Program-made: the position numbers and the translations under genes
The notes under the pieces: model-generated
Seen by the model: only the letters and a program-made list of their open reading frames with translations
What the model was told of the DNA's origin: nothing
Databases searched by the model: none
Shown here: positions 18,706 through 28,167 of the stretch, piece after piece
Numbering within the stretch: the stretch's first letter is position 1
Layout: every line of letters starts with the position of its first letter
Source: Halobacillus litoralis
GTDB lineage: Bacteria > Bacillota > Bacilli > Bacillales > Halobacillaceae
Assembly (NCBI RefSeq): GCF_020524025.1
Contig: NZ_JAIVKN010000003.1
Span: forward strand, 124,001 to 188,000
Reading direction: 5' to 3'
DNA length: 64,000 nt

Positions 18706-20055
18706 TTACTCAAAAAATGTCCGATACAGGGATTGTACCGAAGCGGCAAGACCGGAAGACTTCACACCAAACATCATGGACACCTCAGAGGACCCTTGGT
18801 TAATCATCTCGATATTTACTCCCGCTTCACGGAAAGCACATGCGGCCTGACTGGCAATCCCGACCGTTTGGTTCATACCTTCCCCTACTATCATGATCAT
18901 CGCCATGTCACGCTCAATCATGACTGTATCTACCTTCAACTCTTCTTTAATGCGTTCGACAACTACCGCTTCTTTTTCCGGCGGGAGTTGATGATCGCGT
19001 AAAACTACAGACATATCATCTATACCAGAAGGAGCGTGCTCAAATGAAACTTCTTCATCCTCGAGTATCTGCAACAACCTACGCCCAAAGCCTACTTCGC
19101 GGTTCATAAGGTACTTACTTACATATAAGTTTAAAAACCCTTCATCGCTGGCGATGCCGACCACATGTGACTCACGCTCAGGCAGGTCTGCTACAATCAT
19201 AGTTCCAGGCGCGGTAGGATTATTTGTATTCTTTATGCAAACCGGAATCTTCTCTTTAAATGCAGGAATGAGCGCTTCATCATGAAAGACAGAAAAACCT
19301 GCATAAGAAAGTTCGCGCATTTCACGATACGTTAATGACGTTAATTCCTTTGGCTGATCTACATACATTGGATTTACACAATAAACGGAATCGACATCTG
19401 TAAAGTTTTCATACATATCCGCTTTTAAGCCAGCCGCTACAATTGACCCGGTTATATCAGATCCTCCTCTTGAGAATGTCACGAGCTGTCCTTCAGGAGT
19501 AAATCCAAAAAACCCTGGAATAACCAGAATTTCCTGCCGGTCCCTCAGCGTATACAGTCGGTCAAAACTTTCGTCCAAGACGAGCGCTCCACCTGGTTGA
19601 TCCTGCACAAGGATGCCTGCTTCTTTTGGATTCGTATAAGAAGCAGGAAAACCGCTTTTTTCTAAATAGGCACTGACTAAAAGCGCTGTCCCGTCTTCTC
19701 CACAAGATTTCAATGTATCAAGCGCCTTTGGCTCACCAGTCTTCACCAAAGAAATCGCCTGATCGATGCGATACTTGACCTCTTCGTATACACTTAAAGG
19801 AAGATCAAGGTCTGCTGCCATAGCTTGAAAACGATCAATGATCTGCTTGTAGGCATCTTCATCAAAAGCACCCTCTGGAATTGATGTTCCTACACGAATA
19901 AGCAAATCCGTAATCTTTGTGTCTCCACTAAATCTTTTCCCCGGCGCAGAGACCACAACGACTCTCCGCCCCTCTTCTGCTGTTACGATATTTTTAACTT
20001 TTTCTATTTGTCCAGCATCTGCCACTGAACTTCCTCCGAATTTTACAACTTTCAT
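18706..20055 (-). CDS. Aspartate kinase (ThrD/YclM-like, class III)
   Basis: 449 aa. It phosphorylates aspartate, the first step to Lys, Thr, Met and diaminopimelate. N-terminal kinase motif KFGGSSVADAGQ; substrate loop FSRGGSDITGS (about 195); two C-terminal ACT domains (from about residue 295) for feedback control. The length and sequence resemble the monofunctional B. subtilis YclM (aspartokinase III) rather than the two-subunit LysC. No lysine riboswitch was seen in the upstream 198 bases. It is monocistronic and converges on the exonuclease gene. Confidence 0.88.
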   Translation of the reverse strand: MKVVKFGGSSVADAGQIEKVKNIVTAEEGRRVVVVSAPGKRFSGDTKITDLLIRVGTSIPEGAFDEDAYKQIIDRFQAMAADLDLPLSVYEEVKYRIDQAISLVKTGEPKALDTLKSCGEDGTALLVSAYLEKSGFPASYTNPKEAGILVQDQPGGALVLDESFDRLYTLRDRQEILVIPGFFGFTPEGQLVTFSRGGSDITGSIVAAGLKADMYENFTDVDSVYCVNPMYVDQPKELTSLTYREMRELSYAGFSVFHDEALIPAFKEKIPVCIKNTNNPTAPGTMIVADLPERESHVVGIASDEGFLNLYVSKYLMNREVGFGRRLLQILEDEEVSFEHAPSGIDDMSVVLRDHQLPPEKEAVVVERIKEELKVDTVMIERDMAMIMIVGEGMNQTVGIASQAACAFREAGVNIEMINQGSSEVSMMFGVKSSGLAASVQSLYRTFFE

Positions 20056-20200
20056 ATGTACTACACCCCACTAGTGAACCAAAGTAATTAATAATTAAGA
20101 ATTGTACCACAAATTAGATGTATAAATGAACAGTTTATCCGAAAATAAATAAATCGAATTTTGGCGATTTAACAATTTAAATTACAGTTTTTTAATAAAA

Positions 20201-20230
20201 TTGTTACATATTTGTGTTTTTTCATATAAT
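20201..20230 (+). promoter_or_regulatory. Sigma-A promoter of the 96-aa orphan gene
   Basis: -35 TTGTTA (20201-20206), 18-bp spacer, -10 TATAAT (20225-20230), ending 23 bp before the start codon. Confidence 0.7.
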
Positions 20231-20253
20231 ATGTATGTTGGAGGGGAAGGTGA

Positions 20254-20544
20254 TTGGATCAAATGGTTTTGCTAAGCGATGGATTTGGAGGTTCGAGATA
20301 TTATCCTGAAAACAGCGAAATTGCCGTTTTGTGTACGTATATGAATTATAATCACCGTTGTATTATCATCCACTATTTAGACCTTCCTTTAAGTTACCGC
20401 CTTATTAACAGGGATGGTTTGGAGTTTATAAAAAAGGAAGAAGAAGTCCTTTATCATTACCTGGCTGCTGAACTTGATCGGATAGACAATGGTATTTATG
20501 ATAATGAAGCACTGGCCAATGAAATCATAAAATTAATGACATAA
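20254..20544 (+). CDS. Conserved-looking hypothetical protein, 96 aa
   Basis: I do not recognise a family. It is a soluble-looking protein with a hydrophobic beta-rich centre (CTYMNYNHRCIIIHYLDLPLSYRL) and an acidic helical C-terminus ending EALANEIIKLMT. It has a good sigma-A promoter, a GGAGGGGAAGG ribosome site and its own terminator, so it is probably real. Start: TTG at 20254, or the ATG at 20263. It is placed tail to tail with spo0A. Confidence 0.65.
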   Translation: MDQMVLLSDGFGGSRYYPENSEIAVLCTYMNYNHRCIIIHYLDLPLSYRLINRDGLEFIKKEEEVLYHYLAAELDRIDNGIYDNEALANEIIKLMT

Positions 20545-20581
20545 AAAAGCACGAACCCGAAAACAGTTCGTGCTTTTTTTT
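20543..20581. terminator. Bidirectional terminator between the orphan gene and spo0A
   Basis: The stem AAAAAGCACGAAC / GTTCGTGCTTTTT with T tracts in both directions. Confidence 0.88.
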
Positions 20582-20606
20582 ATCTTGAATGGTGTCGTAA
20601 CTACAG

Positions 20607-21386
20607 TCAGCTTGCTTTATGTTCTAAACGCAGACGATCAGCAACCATTGCAATAAACTCACTTTTCGTCGGTTTTGCTTTTGTGTTGGAGATCGTGTAG
20701 CCGAACAAGGAAGAAATGGCATCGATGTTTCCTCGATTCCAAGCCACTTCAATCGCATGGCGGATGGCGCGCTCAACTCGGGAAGCTGTTGTATTATATT
20801 TTGTCGCAATATCCGGATAGAGGACTTTTGTAATAGAACCAAGTAATTCAAGATCTTTATAAACCATGGTAATGGCTTCTCGCAAATACTGATAACCTTT
20901 AATATGAGCAGGTACTCCGACTTCGTGAATAATATGAGTTATACTTGTATCCAAGTCCGGCTTTTTGGATTTTGTGGATGTATAGGTATTTCCAAGCGCA
21001 CGATTAATAGGATCACCCGCATGCTTGATTTGACGTACCTGTTCTCCTAAATGATCAAGATCAAAAGGTTTCATCATGAAGTAAGCTGCACCCAATTCTA
21101 CCGCTTTCTTTGTAACCTCTTCCTGTCCAAAGGCTGTCAGCATAATAACTTCTGGATGTTTTTCCATTTCTCTCAATTTATTTAGAACAGCAAGTCCATC
21201 TAAATGAGGCATGATGATATCAAGAATCAACACATCTGGATTCTTTTCTTCAACCATCTGCAGACAATCTTTCCCATTGTATGACGTACCAACTACATCA
21301 ATGTCATTAGTATCCTCAAAGTACTCTTCAAGAAGCTTAACCAGCTCACGGTTATCATCAGCCAAACACACTTGAATCTTATCCAT
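20607..21386 (-). CDS. spo0A: Sporulation master regulator Spo0A
   Basis: 259 aa. This phosphorelay-controlled response regulator commits the cell to sporulation and related stationary-phase programmes. Receiver domain (1-120) with acidic pocket ADDN (10-12), phospho-acceptor Asp in [12 protein letters not shown] (about 55) and the conserved Lys in MMKPFD. The C-terminal DNA-binding domain has the characteristic recognition region [18 protein letters not shown] and [14 protein letters not shown]. Start at the ATG behind GGAGGAAATAGG; the upstream frame extension to 21437 is leader sequence. Upstream lie a sigma-H-like promoter and several 0A boxes. Confidence 0.97.
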   Translation of the reverse strand: MDKIQVCLADDNRELVKLLEEYFEDTNDIDVVGTSYNGKDCLQMVEEKNPDVLILDIIMPHLDGLAVLNKLREMEKHPEVIMLTAFGQEEVTKKAVELGAAYFMMKPFDLDHLGEQVRQIKHAGDPINRALGNTYTSTKSKKPDLDTSITHIIHEVGVPAHIKGYQYLREAITMVYKDLELLGSITKVLYPDIATKYNTTASRVERAIRHAIEVAWNRGNIDAISSLFGYTISNTKAKPTKSEFIAMVADRLRLEHKAS

Positions 21387-21433
21387 TCCTATTTCCTCCT
21401 TAGAGAATAGTCCTCTTATCTTCTGTAATATAT

Positions 21434-21463
21434 ACATTCGACAGAGATTAAATCTAACCCTTT
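21434..21463 (-). promoter_or_regulatory. Predicted sigma-H promoter (Ps) of spo0A with overlapping 0A box
   Basis: Minus strand -35 AAAGGGTTA (21455-21463), 12-bp spacer, -10 GTCGAATGT (21434-21442), close to the sigma-H pattern RnAGGAwwW / RnnGAATww. An 0A box TGTCGAA (21437-21443) overlaps the -10. Confidence 0.65.
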
Positions 21464-21465
21464 TT

Positions 21466-21471
21466 ATTATA
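21466..21471 (-). promoter_or_regulatory. Possible vegetative -10 (Pv) of spo0A
   Basis: Minus strand TATAAT in TTGTTATAATAAAA, a perfect -10; the -35 17 bp upstream is AT-rich and poor. It corresponds in position to the vegetative promoter known for B. subtilis spo0A. Confidence 0.45.
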
Positions 21472-21537
21472 ACAAAAAAATTTCAAAATTTGAGATTATC
21501 TAGCAAATGCTTTGAAATACTTAAAAATCCGAAGGTA

Positions 21538-21575
21538 TTCGACATTTGTTTCAGGTATTGTCGAAATATGTCGAT
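21538..21575. promoter_or_regulatory. Cluster of upstream 0A boxes
   Basis: TGTCGAA on the minus strand at 21538-21544, TGTCGAA on the plus strand at 21559-21565, and a 6/7 copy TGTCGAT at 21569-21575. With the box at 21437 this gives four Spo0A-type sites in 140 bp. Confidence 0.6.
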
Positions 21576-21620
21576 TATATCCCCGTTTGTTTTGTTGCTT
21601 ACGAAAATAGAACGTATGTA

Positions 21621-21648
21621 AAAAAAGAGCTCTCATGAGAGCTCTTTT
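21621..21648 (-). terminator. Terminator of spoIVB
   Basis: The self-complementary AGAGCTCTCATGAGAGCTCT is flanked by A and T runs and overlaps the spoIVB stop codon. Confidence 0.85.
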
Positions 21649-22894
21649 AACTAGCCTGGTCTTTGACATTATCCTCATATAGATCAATTCCTGCTTCTTG
21701 AAGCATCCATTCAATGTGGACTCCATAACCACTTGTAGGGTCATTAACAAACACATGAGTAACTGCACCGATAATTTTTCCATCCTGTATAATAGGACTT
21801 CCACTCATTCCCTGTACAATCCCACCTGTTTTATCAAGTAATTCTGGATCAGTGATTTTTACAATCATCCCTTTAGTAACTGCTGACTTCTTAGGCATAT
21901 TACTAACAATTTCCACATCAAAGGTCTGCATTTCTTCTCCGTTCAATACGGTCATGATTTGAGCAGGTCCTTCTTTTACTTGTTCAGCAAAACCGATAGG
22001 CAGGCCTTTAGGATAAGCAGCATTCCTCATATGCCCATCAAGCTCTCCAAAAATTCCAAACGGTGTGTTTTTTGTGATATTACCCAGACGGTCATTTCTT
22101 AGCGAAAACTTAGCTTTTTTCTCTCCTGGAACTCCCTGACTTCCCTTTTCGATGGATGTTACCTGGGATTTGACGATGGTCCCTTCATGAATTTCGATCG
22201 GTTTTTTTGTATCCATGTCCGATATTACGTGTCCAAGGGCTCCATATTTTTTAGTTTCAGGATCGTAAAATGTCATGGTACCTATCCCAGCTGCTGAATC
22301 ACGGATATACAGTCCAATTTGATATTCATTTTCCTGGGCGTTATAAGCTGGTGTCAAAGAAGTTTTTACTATTTCTTCACCACGTTTAATCTTTAAGCTG
22401 ATTGCTTTTTCTTCTTCGCCTGATTCTTTTACGATTTCAGAGAGCTCTTCCATACTATTTAGCTCCTGGCCATTTCCTTCCAAAAGGATATCACCAACGA
22501 GCACGTCAGCCTCTTCACCAGGAGAAGTTTTCTTAGCGCCTTCACCTGACACTAGATGATGGCCAACGACGAGTACTCCTTTTGTGTGCAGCTCAACACC
22601 AACGGATTGTCCACCAGGAACAAGTCGGATATCTCTCACTTGTTTATAGTCTGTCTTCTTTAACGGAACACCAGCAAATTCATAAAACATTTGATGGTCA
22701 TTGGTTGACGAAAAAGCAGTTAAAGCAGTGGAATCTTCATATTTCTCAGTCGAAATTGGTGTTTCTGTCGTGCTTACTCTCACTTCAGTAGGGATGGACA
22801 GATAGTTATGGACGGGGGCTATTAAAGGTAAAATAAGCATGAACAGCAGGAGAACAGAACCGCATATATATCTAAATTTCTGTTTTTGATTCAT
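21647..22894 (-). CDS. spoIVB: SpoIVB serine peptidase, sigma-K checkpoint signal
   Basis: 415 aa. It is secreted from the forespore into the intermembrane space, where it cleaves SpoIVFA and so triggers SpoIVFB processing of pro-sigma-K. N-terminal TM anchor (about 8-30, YICGSVLLLFMLILPLIAPV), PDZ domain (about 105-185), then the S55 peptidase domain with His in GALGHVIS and Ser in GMSGSPII. The place next to spo0A and recN is conserved in Bacillus. A sigma-G/F promoter is expected; upstream CATTATA fits a sigma-G -10, but no good -35 was found. Confidence 0.95.
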   Translation of the reverse strand: MNQKQKFRYICGSVLLLFMLILPLIAPVHNYLSIPTEVRVSTTETPISTEKYEDSTALTAFSSTNDHQMFYEFAGVPLKKTDYKQVRDIRLVPGGQSVGVELHTKGVLVVGHHLVSGEGAKKTSPGEEADVLVGDILLEGNGQELNSMEELSEIVKESGEEEKAISLKIKRGEEIVKTSLTPAYNAQENEYQIGLYIRDSAAGIGTMTFYDPETKKYGALGHVISDMDTKKPIEIHEGTIVKSQVTSIEKGSQGVPGEKKAKFSLRNDRLGNITKNTPFGIFGELDGHMRNAAYPKGLPIGFAEQVKEGPAQIMTVLNGEEMQTFDVEIVSNMPKKSAVTKGMIVKITDPELLDKTGGIVQGMSGSPIIQDGKIIGAVTHVFVNDPTSGYGVHIEWMLQEAGIDLYEDNVKDQAS

Positions 22895-23126
22895 CGGTTC
22901 ACACTCCTTATCACTCCAGTACCAATTAAATGGCTTACTTATAATGTGGTCTTCACCGGGCTATTTTAAACGAGCATAATCTGAGTAATTCTAGGACCGT
23001 TTCCCTTGCTTTGAAACATTCTCCAACGTATAAGAAACGATTGGATAAAAATACGGAAACAGCACATAATAACATTCATTTTAAGACAGCCATCACTTCT
23101 TGTAAGCGTAGGTAATAGACAAAAGA

Positions 23127-23158
23127 AAAACGCAGGGACACTTTAGTGTCCCTACGTT
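23127..23158 (-). terminator. Terminator of the recN transcript
   Basis: The stem AACG-AGGGACAC / GTGTCCCT-CGTT with the loop TTTA, followed on the minus strand by a T run. It separates recN from spoIVB. Confidence 0.85.
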
Positions 23159-23167
23159 AGCTTTTAC

Positions 23168-24895
23168 TTATTGGTTACTTTTATGTTTTTCAGCCATATG
23201 CAGCAGTTCCCTGGCATGCTCAACAGTAGTGGCTGTCAATTCAGCACCGGTGATCATCCTTGAAATTTCATCAGCTTTCTCATCCACGTTTAATTCCTTG
23301 GAGGCCGTGTAGGTACGCTCGTTATCAATTCGTTTTTCTATCCGGACATGGGTATCGGCCATTGCCGCAACTTGTGGGAGATGAGAAATACACAAGACTT
23401 GTGATCCCTCTGAGATACCGTAAATTTTCTCTGCAATCGCTTGTGCCACACGACCACTGACACCTGTGTCAACTTCATCGAAAATGACACTGGTTACTCC
23501 TTGATGACGTGAAAATATCCGTTTTAGAGCAAGCATAATTCTCGACATTTCTCCCCCGGATGCTACTTTATGTAATTCTTTGAGCGGTTCCCCAGGATTT
23601 GTAGTTATAAGGAACTTCACGATGTCTATGCCATTTGGAAGCAGCTGGATCGGTTTTCCGTCCAAAGTGGGGTCGAAAGGACGCCCTTCTTTTATGCTGA
23701 GATCAACAGCAAATGAAGCTTTTTCAAGATAAAGATCTCTTAGTTCTTCATGAATATACTCAGATAAAGTTGCTGCTGCTTCTGAACGAATGTCGTGCAT
23801 AGCTTTTGCTTCTAATACAGCATCCTGCCCTAATTCATGAATCTCTTCTTCCATTTTAGACAAATGCGAATCTTTATTCTTTATTTCATCAATTTCTTCT
23901 TCAATTCTTGAGGCATATTGCAGCATATCATCAACCGTCGCCCCGTATTTTTTCTTCAGTCGATTTAATTCATTCAGTCTCGATTCAATTTGATTCAGCC
24001 GCTCCGGATCAAATTCAAGTTCAGCCATTTGGTTACTCAGCTGGAAGGTCATCTCTTCTATCAAATAGTAGGAGTTTGACAATTCTTCAGAAAGCTTAGC
24101 TAACTGGTCGTCTACATCAGAAGTACTTTCCAATGAGGTCATCGCATGACTAAGCCAGTCCAAACCTCTCTGCTCCCCATATAGTGAGTAGTAAGCGTCA
24201 TGAATGCCTTGATAAATCTTTTCGTAATTCATTAACTTTTTACGCTCATCCGCCAGCTCATCATCTTCAAGGGGCTGCATTTCTGCCTCCTGAAGTTCCC
24301 TCAATTGAAATTCCAATAAATCGAGGCGTTGAGCCATTTCCTGTTCGTTTTCGCTTAATTCCTTGTACCTCTTTTTAAGACCACGGTATTTTTCGTAAAC
24401 CCTTTGATACTCTTCAAGTACAGAATTTAGAGTTTGACCAGAAAAAATATCCAGCAATTCAATATGCCGGTCAGGATCCATCAAAGACTGAGTCTCATGC
24501 TGGCTGTGTATATCAATTAGAGTATGACCAAATTCTTTCATGATCCCCAGAGTGACTAATTTCCCATTCACACGGCAGATACTCTTTCCTTGATTTGTAA
24601 TGGTTCTTTGTAAGACAACCATCCCATCTTCACTTATCTCCACACCATACTCTTCCCCTGTTTTATAAATAGGGTGATCAGGCTGAACGGTAAACAATCC
24701 TTCTATTTCGGCTTTTTTTGTTCCATGTCGAACAAACTCAACGGATCCCCGGCCACCGGATAACAATTGAATCGCATCAATAATGATGGATTTCCCTGCA
24801 CCTGTCTCACCAGTAAGAACAGTTAACCCCTCTTTGAACATGATTGAAATTCGATCAATGATAGCGAAATCTCGAATAGACAATTCTGTTAGCAT
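23168..24895 (-). CDS. recN: DNA repair protein RecN
   Basis: 575 aa (B. subtilis 576). This SMC-like ATPase gathers at double-strand breaks. Walker A GETGAGKSIIIDA (about 30-42), central coiled coil (about 150-370), Walker B/signature region VIFDEVDTGVSGRVAQAI (about 475). The start ATG at 24895 gives MLTELSIRDFAII behind GAGGTGG; a GTG at 24907 would sit on the ribosome site. The gap to argR is 17 bp, so they are probably co-transcribed. Confidence 0.96.
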   Translation of the reverse strand: MLTELSIRDFAIIDRISIMFKEGLTVLTGETGAGKSIIIDAIQLLSGGRGSVEFVRHGTKKAEIEGLFTVQPDHPIYKTGEEYGVEISEDGMVVLQRTITNQGKSICRVNGKLVTLGIMKEFGHTLIDIHSQHETQSLMDPDRHIELLDIFSGQTLNSVLEEYQRVYEKYRGLKKRYKELSENEQEMAQRLDLLEFQLRELQEAEMQPLEDDELADERKKLMNYEKIYQGIHDAYYSLYGEQRGLDWLSHAMTSLESTSDVDDQLAKLSEELSNSYYLIEEMTFQLSNQMAELEFDPERLNQIESRLNELNRLKKKYGATVDDMLQYASRIEEEIDEIKNKDSHLSKMEEEIHELGQDAVLEAKAMHDIRSEAAATLSEYIHEELRDLYLEKASFAVDLSIKEGRPFDPTLDGKPIQLLPNGIDIVKFLITTNPGEPLKELHKVASGGEMSRIMLALKRIFSRHQGVTSVIFDEVDTGVSGRVAQAIAEKIYGISEGSQVLCISHLPQVAAMADTHVRIEKRIDNERTYTASKELNVDEKADEISRMITGAELTATTVEHARELLHMAEKHKSNQ

Positions 24896-24912
24896 GAAAC
24901 GATCCACCTCAG

Positions 24913-25362
24913 TTATAGCATATTTAGCAATTGTTCACTAATTGTTTCTGTATGTTCTTCACTACGGCAAATAATTAAGCATGTGTCGTCTCCGCAAATG
25001 GTTCCCATAATTTCATCCCAGTCCAAATTGTCAATCAACGCTCCTACCGCGTTCGCATTCCCTGGGAGTGTCTTTAAAATAATAAAATGACCGGCCCGAT
25101 CAATACTCACAAAAGCATCCATCATCAAACGCTTTAGTTTTTCAAATGGATTAAAGCGTTGATCTGCAGGCAGACTGTATTTATACCGGCCGTCCATCAT
25201 AGGCACTTTCACAAGATGGAGCTCTTTAATGTCCCTGGAAACCGTAGCTTGAGTTACATTATATCCCATTCCCTTTAATCGATCGACTAACTCATCTTGT
25301 GTTTCAATATCGTCATTCGTAATTAGTTCCCTAATTTTGATGTGACGTTGTCCTTTGTTCAT
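24913..25362 (-). CDS. argR: Arginine repressor ArgR/AhrC
   Basis: 149 aa, identical in length to B. subtilis AhrC. The hexameric repressor/activator of arginine biosynthesis and catabolism binds ARG boxes when loaded with arginine. N-terminal winged HTH (1-70) with [17 protein letters not shown]-terminal oligomerisation and Arg-binding domain with [14 protein letters not shown]. Start behind GGAGGA. Confidence 0.96.
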   Translation of the reverse strand: MNKGQRHIKIRELITNDDIETQDELVDRLKGMGYNVTQATVSRDIKELHLVKVPMMDGRYKYSLPADQRFNPFEKLKRLMMDAFVSIDRAGHFIILKTLPGNANAVGALIDNLDWDEIMGTICGDDTCLIICRSEEHTETISEQLLNML

Positions 25363-25393
25363 GACCATCCTCCGTTTCAAGTCCTTCCATAAG

Positions 25394-25418
25394 AAAAGGG
25401 CCTGTCATAAGCCCTTTT
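25394..25418 (-). terminator. Hairpin between tlyA and argR (weak terminator or processing site)
   Basis: AAAAGGGC / GCCCTTTT stem, 9-nt loop, only four to five T after it on the minus strand. It may lower argR-recN expression relative to the upstream genes. Confidence 0.55.
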
Positions 25419-25425
25419 ACGTACA

Positions 25426-26256
25426 TTATGCGTTTTTACTGTGCGCTTCATGCGCTTCGCTTATGACAGCACCTATCTTGACGTCATCCTTAATTTCCCC
25501 TTTTTCCTCTTCTGTGAGGCGTAAATGAACGAGAAATTCGATGTTTCCGTCTCCTCCTGTAATTGGAGAAAAAGTAAGTCCATAAACAGAATAGCCGTGA
25601 TTTGTTGCAAAATCAAGAATTGTCTCAACCACCTGCTTATGAATAGCAGGGTCTTTAACGATCCCTTTCTTACCTACCTGCTCCCGTCCAGCTTCAAACT
25701 GAGGTTTAATTAAAGCAACAACATCCCCTTGTTTTTCGAGAATTTCCGCCAGAACAGGTAAGATGATTCGTAAAGAAATAAAAGAGACATCGATAGAAGC
25801 AAATTGAGGCTGACCTTCTTTCAGATCTTCCTTTGTTACATAACGGAAGTTCGTCCGTTCCATGACAACGACTTGATCGTGGTTGCGCAGCCGCCAATCC
25901 AGCTGATTATACCCTACGTCAATTGCATAGCTTAACCGCACCCCATTTTGCAGCCCGCAGTCTGTAAATCCACCAGTGGAAGATCCAATATCAATCATCA
26001 CTTTGTCGTTCACAGTCAAATCAAAAGATTTTAATGCTTTTTCGAGTTTTAATCCTCCACGGCTTACATAAGGAATCGCCTTCCCTTTGACGGTCAACTC
26101 CATCTCTTCATCTACTTTTACACCTGGTTTGTCCAAGCGGACTTGTTCATGAAAAACAAGTCCTGCCATAATCGTTCTCTTCGCTTTCTCTCTCGTTTCT
26201 ACATAACCTTTTTCAACTAATAACACATCTAAACGTACTTTTCTTCCCATAATCAC
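25426..26256 (-). CDS. tlyA: TlyA-family rRNA 2'-O-methyltransferase (YqxC)
   Basis: 276 aa. N-terminal S4 RNA-binding domain (about 5-65, RLDVLLVEKGYVETREKAKRTIMAG) and FtsJ/RrmJ-like methyltransferase domain with SAM motif DIGSSTGGFTDC (about 88). The mycobacterial homologue methylates 16S and 23S rRNA and gives capreomycin sensitivity; the Bacillus target is less clear. The GTG at 26256 directly follows the dxs stop with AAAGGG upstream; the ATG at 26250 is the alternative. Confidence 0.9.
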   Translation of the reverse strand: MIMGRKVRLDVLLVEKGYVETREKAKRTIMAGLVFHEQVRLDKPGVKVDEEMELTVKGKAIPYVSRGGLKLEKALKSFDLTVNDKVMIDIGSSTGGFTDCGLQNGVRLSYAIDVGYNQLDWRLRNHDQVVVMERTNFRYVTKEDLKEGQPQFASIDVSFISLRIILPVLAEILEKQGDVVALIKPQFEAGREQVGKKGIVKDPAIHKQVVETILDFATNHGYSVYGLTFSPITGGDGNIEFLVHLRLTEEEKGEIKDDVKIGAVISEAHEAHSKNA

Positions 26257-28149
26257 TTAAGCCCTTTGCTGTTTAGTCGGCACCATTTCTTTCAAATGGT
26301 GAACCATGTTCTCTGCTGTTAATCCGATTTCTTCCCAAAGTTTCTGGACACTGCCATGCTCGATAAACCGATCAGGCACACCCATGCGGCGAATCCACGG
26401 AGAAGTATAACCGTTCTCTGAAGCAAATTCCAAAATGCTAGAACCAAATCCACCTTGAAGAACGGATTCTTCCACTGTTAGGATCGGCAGTTCTTTTTTC
26501 ATAATGTCATGTAACATCGCATCATCGAGAGGCTTAATGAACCGGGCATTGACAACTCTTACTGAACGCCCTTCCTTCTCCAGTTTCTCACTTGCATCCA
26601 TAGCCATATCAATCGTCGTTCCAAAAGTTAAAATAACAGCATCCGTTCCATCTTTAAGAACTTCCCAGCTGCCAATGGGCAGGAGCTCTTTTTCCTGATC
26701 TGTTTTCACACCTTTAGCGTTGCCTCGTGGATAACGGATAGCAAATGGCCCCTCATCGTAATGGGTTGCCGTATGGACAAGATGCTGAGCTTCGTTCTCA
26801 TCTTTAGGCATGCTGATAATCATATTAGGAACGGACCTTAAGAAAGAGACATCAAAGACACCCTGGTGTGTTTCACCGTCAGCACCTACAAGACCAGCAC
26901 GGTCGATCCCAAAGATTACATTCAGTTTTTGCCGGGCTACATCATGAACGACTTGATCATAACCCCTTTGGAGAAATGTTGAATAAATAGCAAGAAACGG
27001 CTTCATGCCCTGGGTTGCAAGACCAGCAGCCATCGTAGTCGCATGCTGCTCGGCAATCCCCACATCAAATAGACGGTCAGGAAATTCCTCACCGAATTTC
27101 TCTAATTTTGAACCTAAGATCATTGCTGGAGTTACAGCAACGATACGGTCATCTTTCCTTGCTTCCTCCCTGAGTGCTTCGCTGATTACAGAACTCCAGG
27201 CAGGAGGAGCATCAACCGGCTTAATTTTCTCACCAGATTCAATTTTATAAGGGCCTACTCCATGCCATTTATCTTTCACGTCGGTCTCAGCAGGATGATA
27301 CCCTTTTCCTTTTTGAGTCATGACATGAACGATAACAGGACCATCTGTCTTTTTGGCATAATTTAAATTCTCAAGAAGATCATTAAAATCATGCCCGTCG
27401 ACTGGACCATAATATGTGAATCCCAGCTCTTCAAAAAACATGCCGGGTACGACAAAGTATTTCATACTATCCTTAAGTCTCTCTGCAGCTTGAGCAAGTT
27501 TGCCGCCGACCGCCGGAATTTTTTTCAAGAGCCATTCAAGGTCATCTTTCGCCCGATTATATTTACCAGCACTCCTCATACGTCCAAGTGCACTATGAAG
27601 GGCCCCTACATTCTTAGCGATAGACATTTCATTATCATTAAGGATAACGGTTACATTCTTTTTTTCATGGCCGATATGGTTAAGCGCCTCTAAAGCCATG
27701 CCGCCAGTTAATGCACCGTCTCCAATAATTGGTAAGATTGAATGGGTCTGATTTTTAAGGTCACGTGCAATCGCCATTCCCATCGCAGCAGATAAGGATG
27801 TAGAACTATGACCAGTCTCCCATACATCATGTTCACTTTCATCACGCTTAGGAAAGCCGCATAACCCTTTATATTGGCGGAGTGTTCCAAATTGACTTCC
27901 CCGCCCAGTCAAAATCTTATGGATATAAGACTGATGACCAACATCCCAGAGGAGACGGTCTTCAGGGCTTTTATAAACTTTATGTAGAGCAAGCGTCAGC
28001 TCCACCACCCCAAGATTAGCACCCAGGTGTCCACCTGTAGCTGCCAGATTTTCAATGAGGAATTGTCTTGTTTCTTCTGCAAATTCTTCAAGCTGTTTTG
28101 TATTCATATCCTTCAGTATTGAAGGGTCTTTGATTTTACACAGATCCAT
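26257..28149 (-). CDS. dxs: 1-deoxy-D-xylulose-5-phosphate synthase
   Basis: 630 aa. The TPP enzyme condenses pyruvate and glyceraldehyde 3-phosphate, the entry step of the MEP isoprenoid pathway. TPP/Mg motif [15 protein letters not shown] (about 148-162), transketolase-like central domain with [13 protein letters not shown] (about 365), C-terminal domain. It is downstream of ispA, OLE RNA and oapA; dxs-tlyA-argR-recN continue the operon. Confidence 0.97.
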   Translation of the reverse strand: MDLCKIKDPSILKDMNTKQLEEFAEETRQFLIENLAATGGHLGANLGVVELTLALHKVYKSPEDRLLWDVGHQSYIHKILTGRGSQFGTLRQYKGLCGFPKRDESEHDVWETGHSSTSLSAAMGMAIARDLKNQTHSILPIIGDGALTGGMALEALNHIGHEKKNVTVILNDNEMSIAKNVGALHSALGRMRSAGKYNRAKDDLEWLLKKIPAVGGKLAQAAERLKDSMKYFVVPGMFFEELGFTYYGPVDGHDFNDLLENLNYAKKTDGPVIVHVMTQKGKGYHPAETDVKDKWHGVGPYKIESGEKIKPVDAPPAWSSVISEALREEARKDDRIVAVTPAMILGSKLEKFGEEFPDRLFDVGIAEQHATTMAAGLATQGMKPFLAIYSTFLQRGYDQVVHDVARQKLNVIFGIDRAGLVGADGETHQGVFDVSFLRSVPNMIISMPKDENEAQHLVHTATHYDEGPFAIRYPRGNAKGVKTDQEKELLPIGSWEVLKDGTDAVILTFGTTIDMAMDASEKLEKEGRSVRVVNARFIKPLDDAMLHDIMKKELPILTVEESVLQGGFGSSILEFASENGYTSPWIRRMGVPDRFIEHGSVQKLWEEIGLTAENMVHHLKEMVPTKQQRA

Positions 28150-28167
28150 TGAAGGACCCCCTTGTAT

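Noticed and set aside
20056-20200. Possible lysine riboswitch or T-box upstream of aspartate kinase
   Set aside because: The 198-base gap is short and AT-rich and shares its space with the divergent promoter; none of the conserved lysine aptamer or T-box sequences is visible.
22895-22990. Sigma-G promoter for spoIVB
   Set aside because: A CATTATA -10 is present but the -35 at the right distance is not convincing, so it was not listed as a feature.
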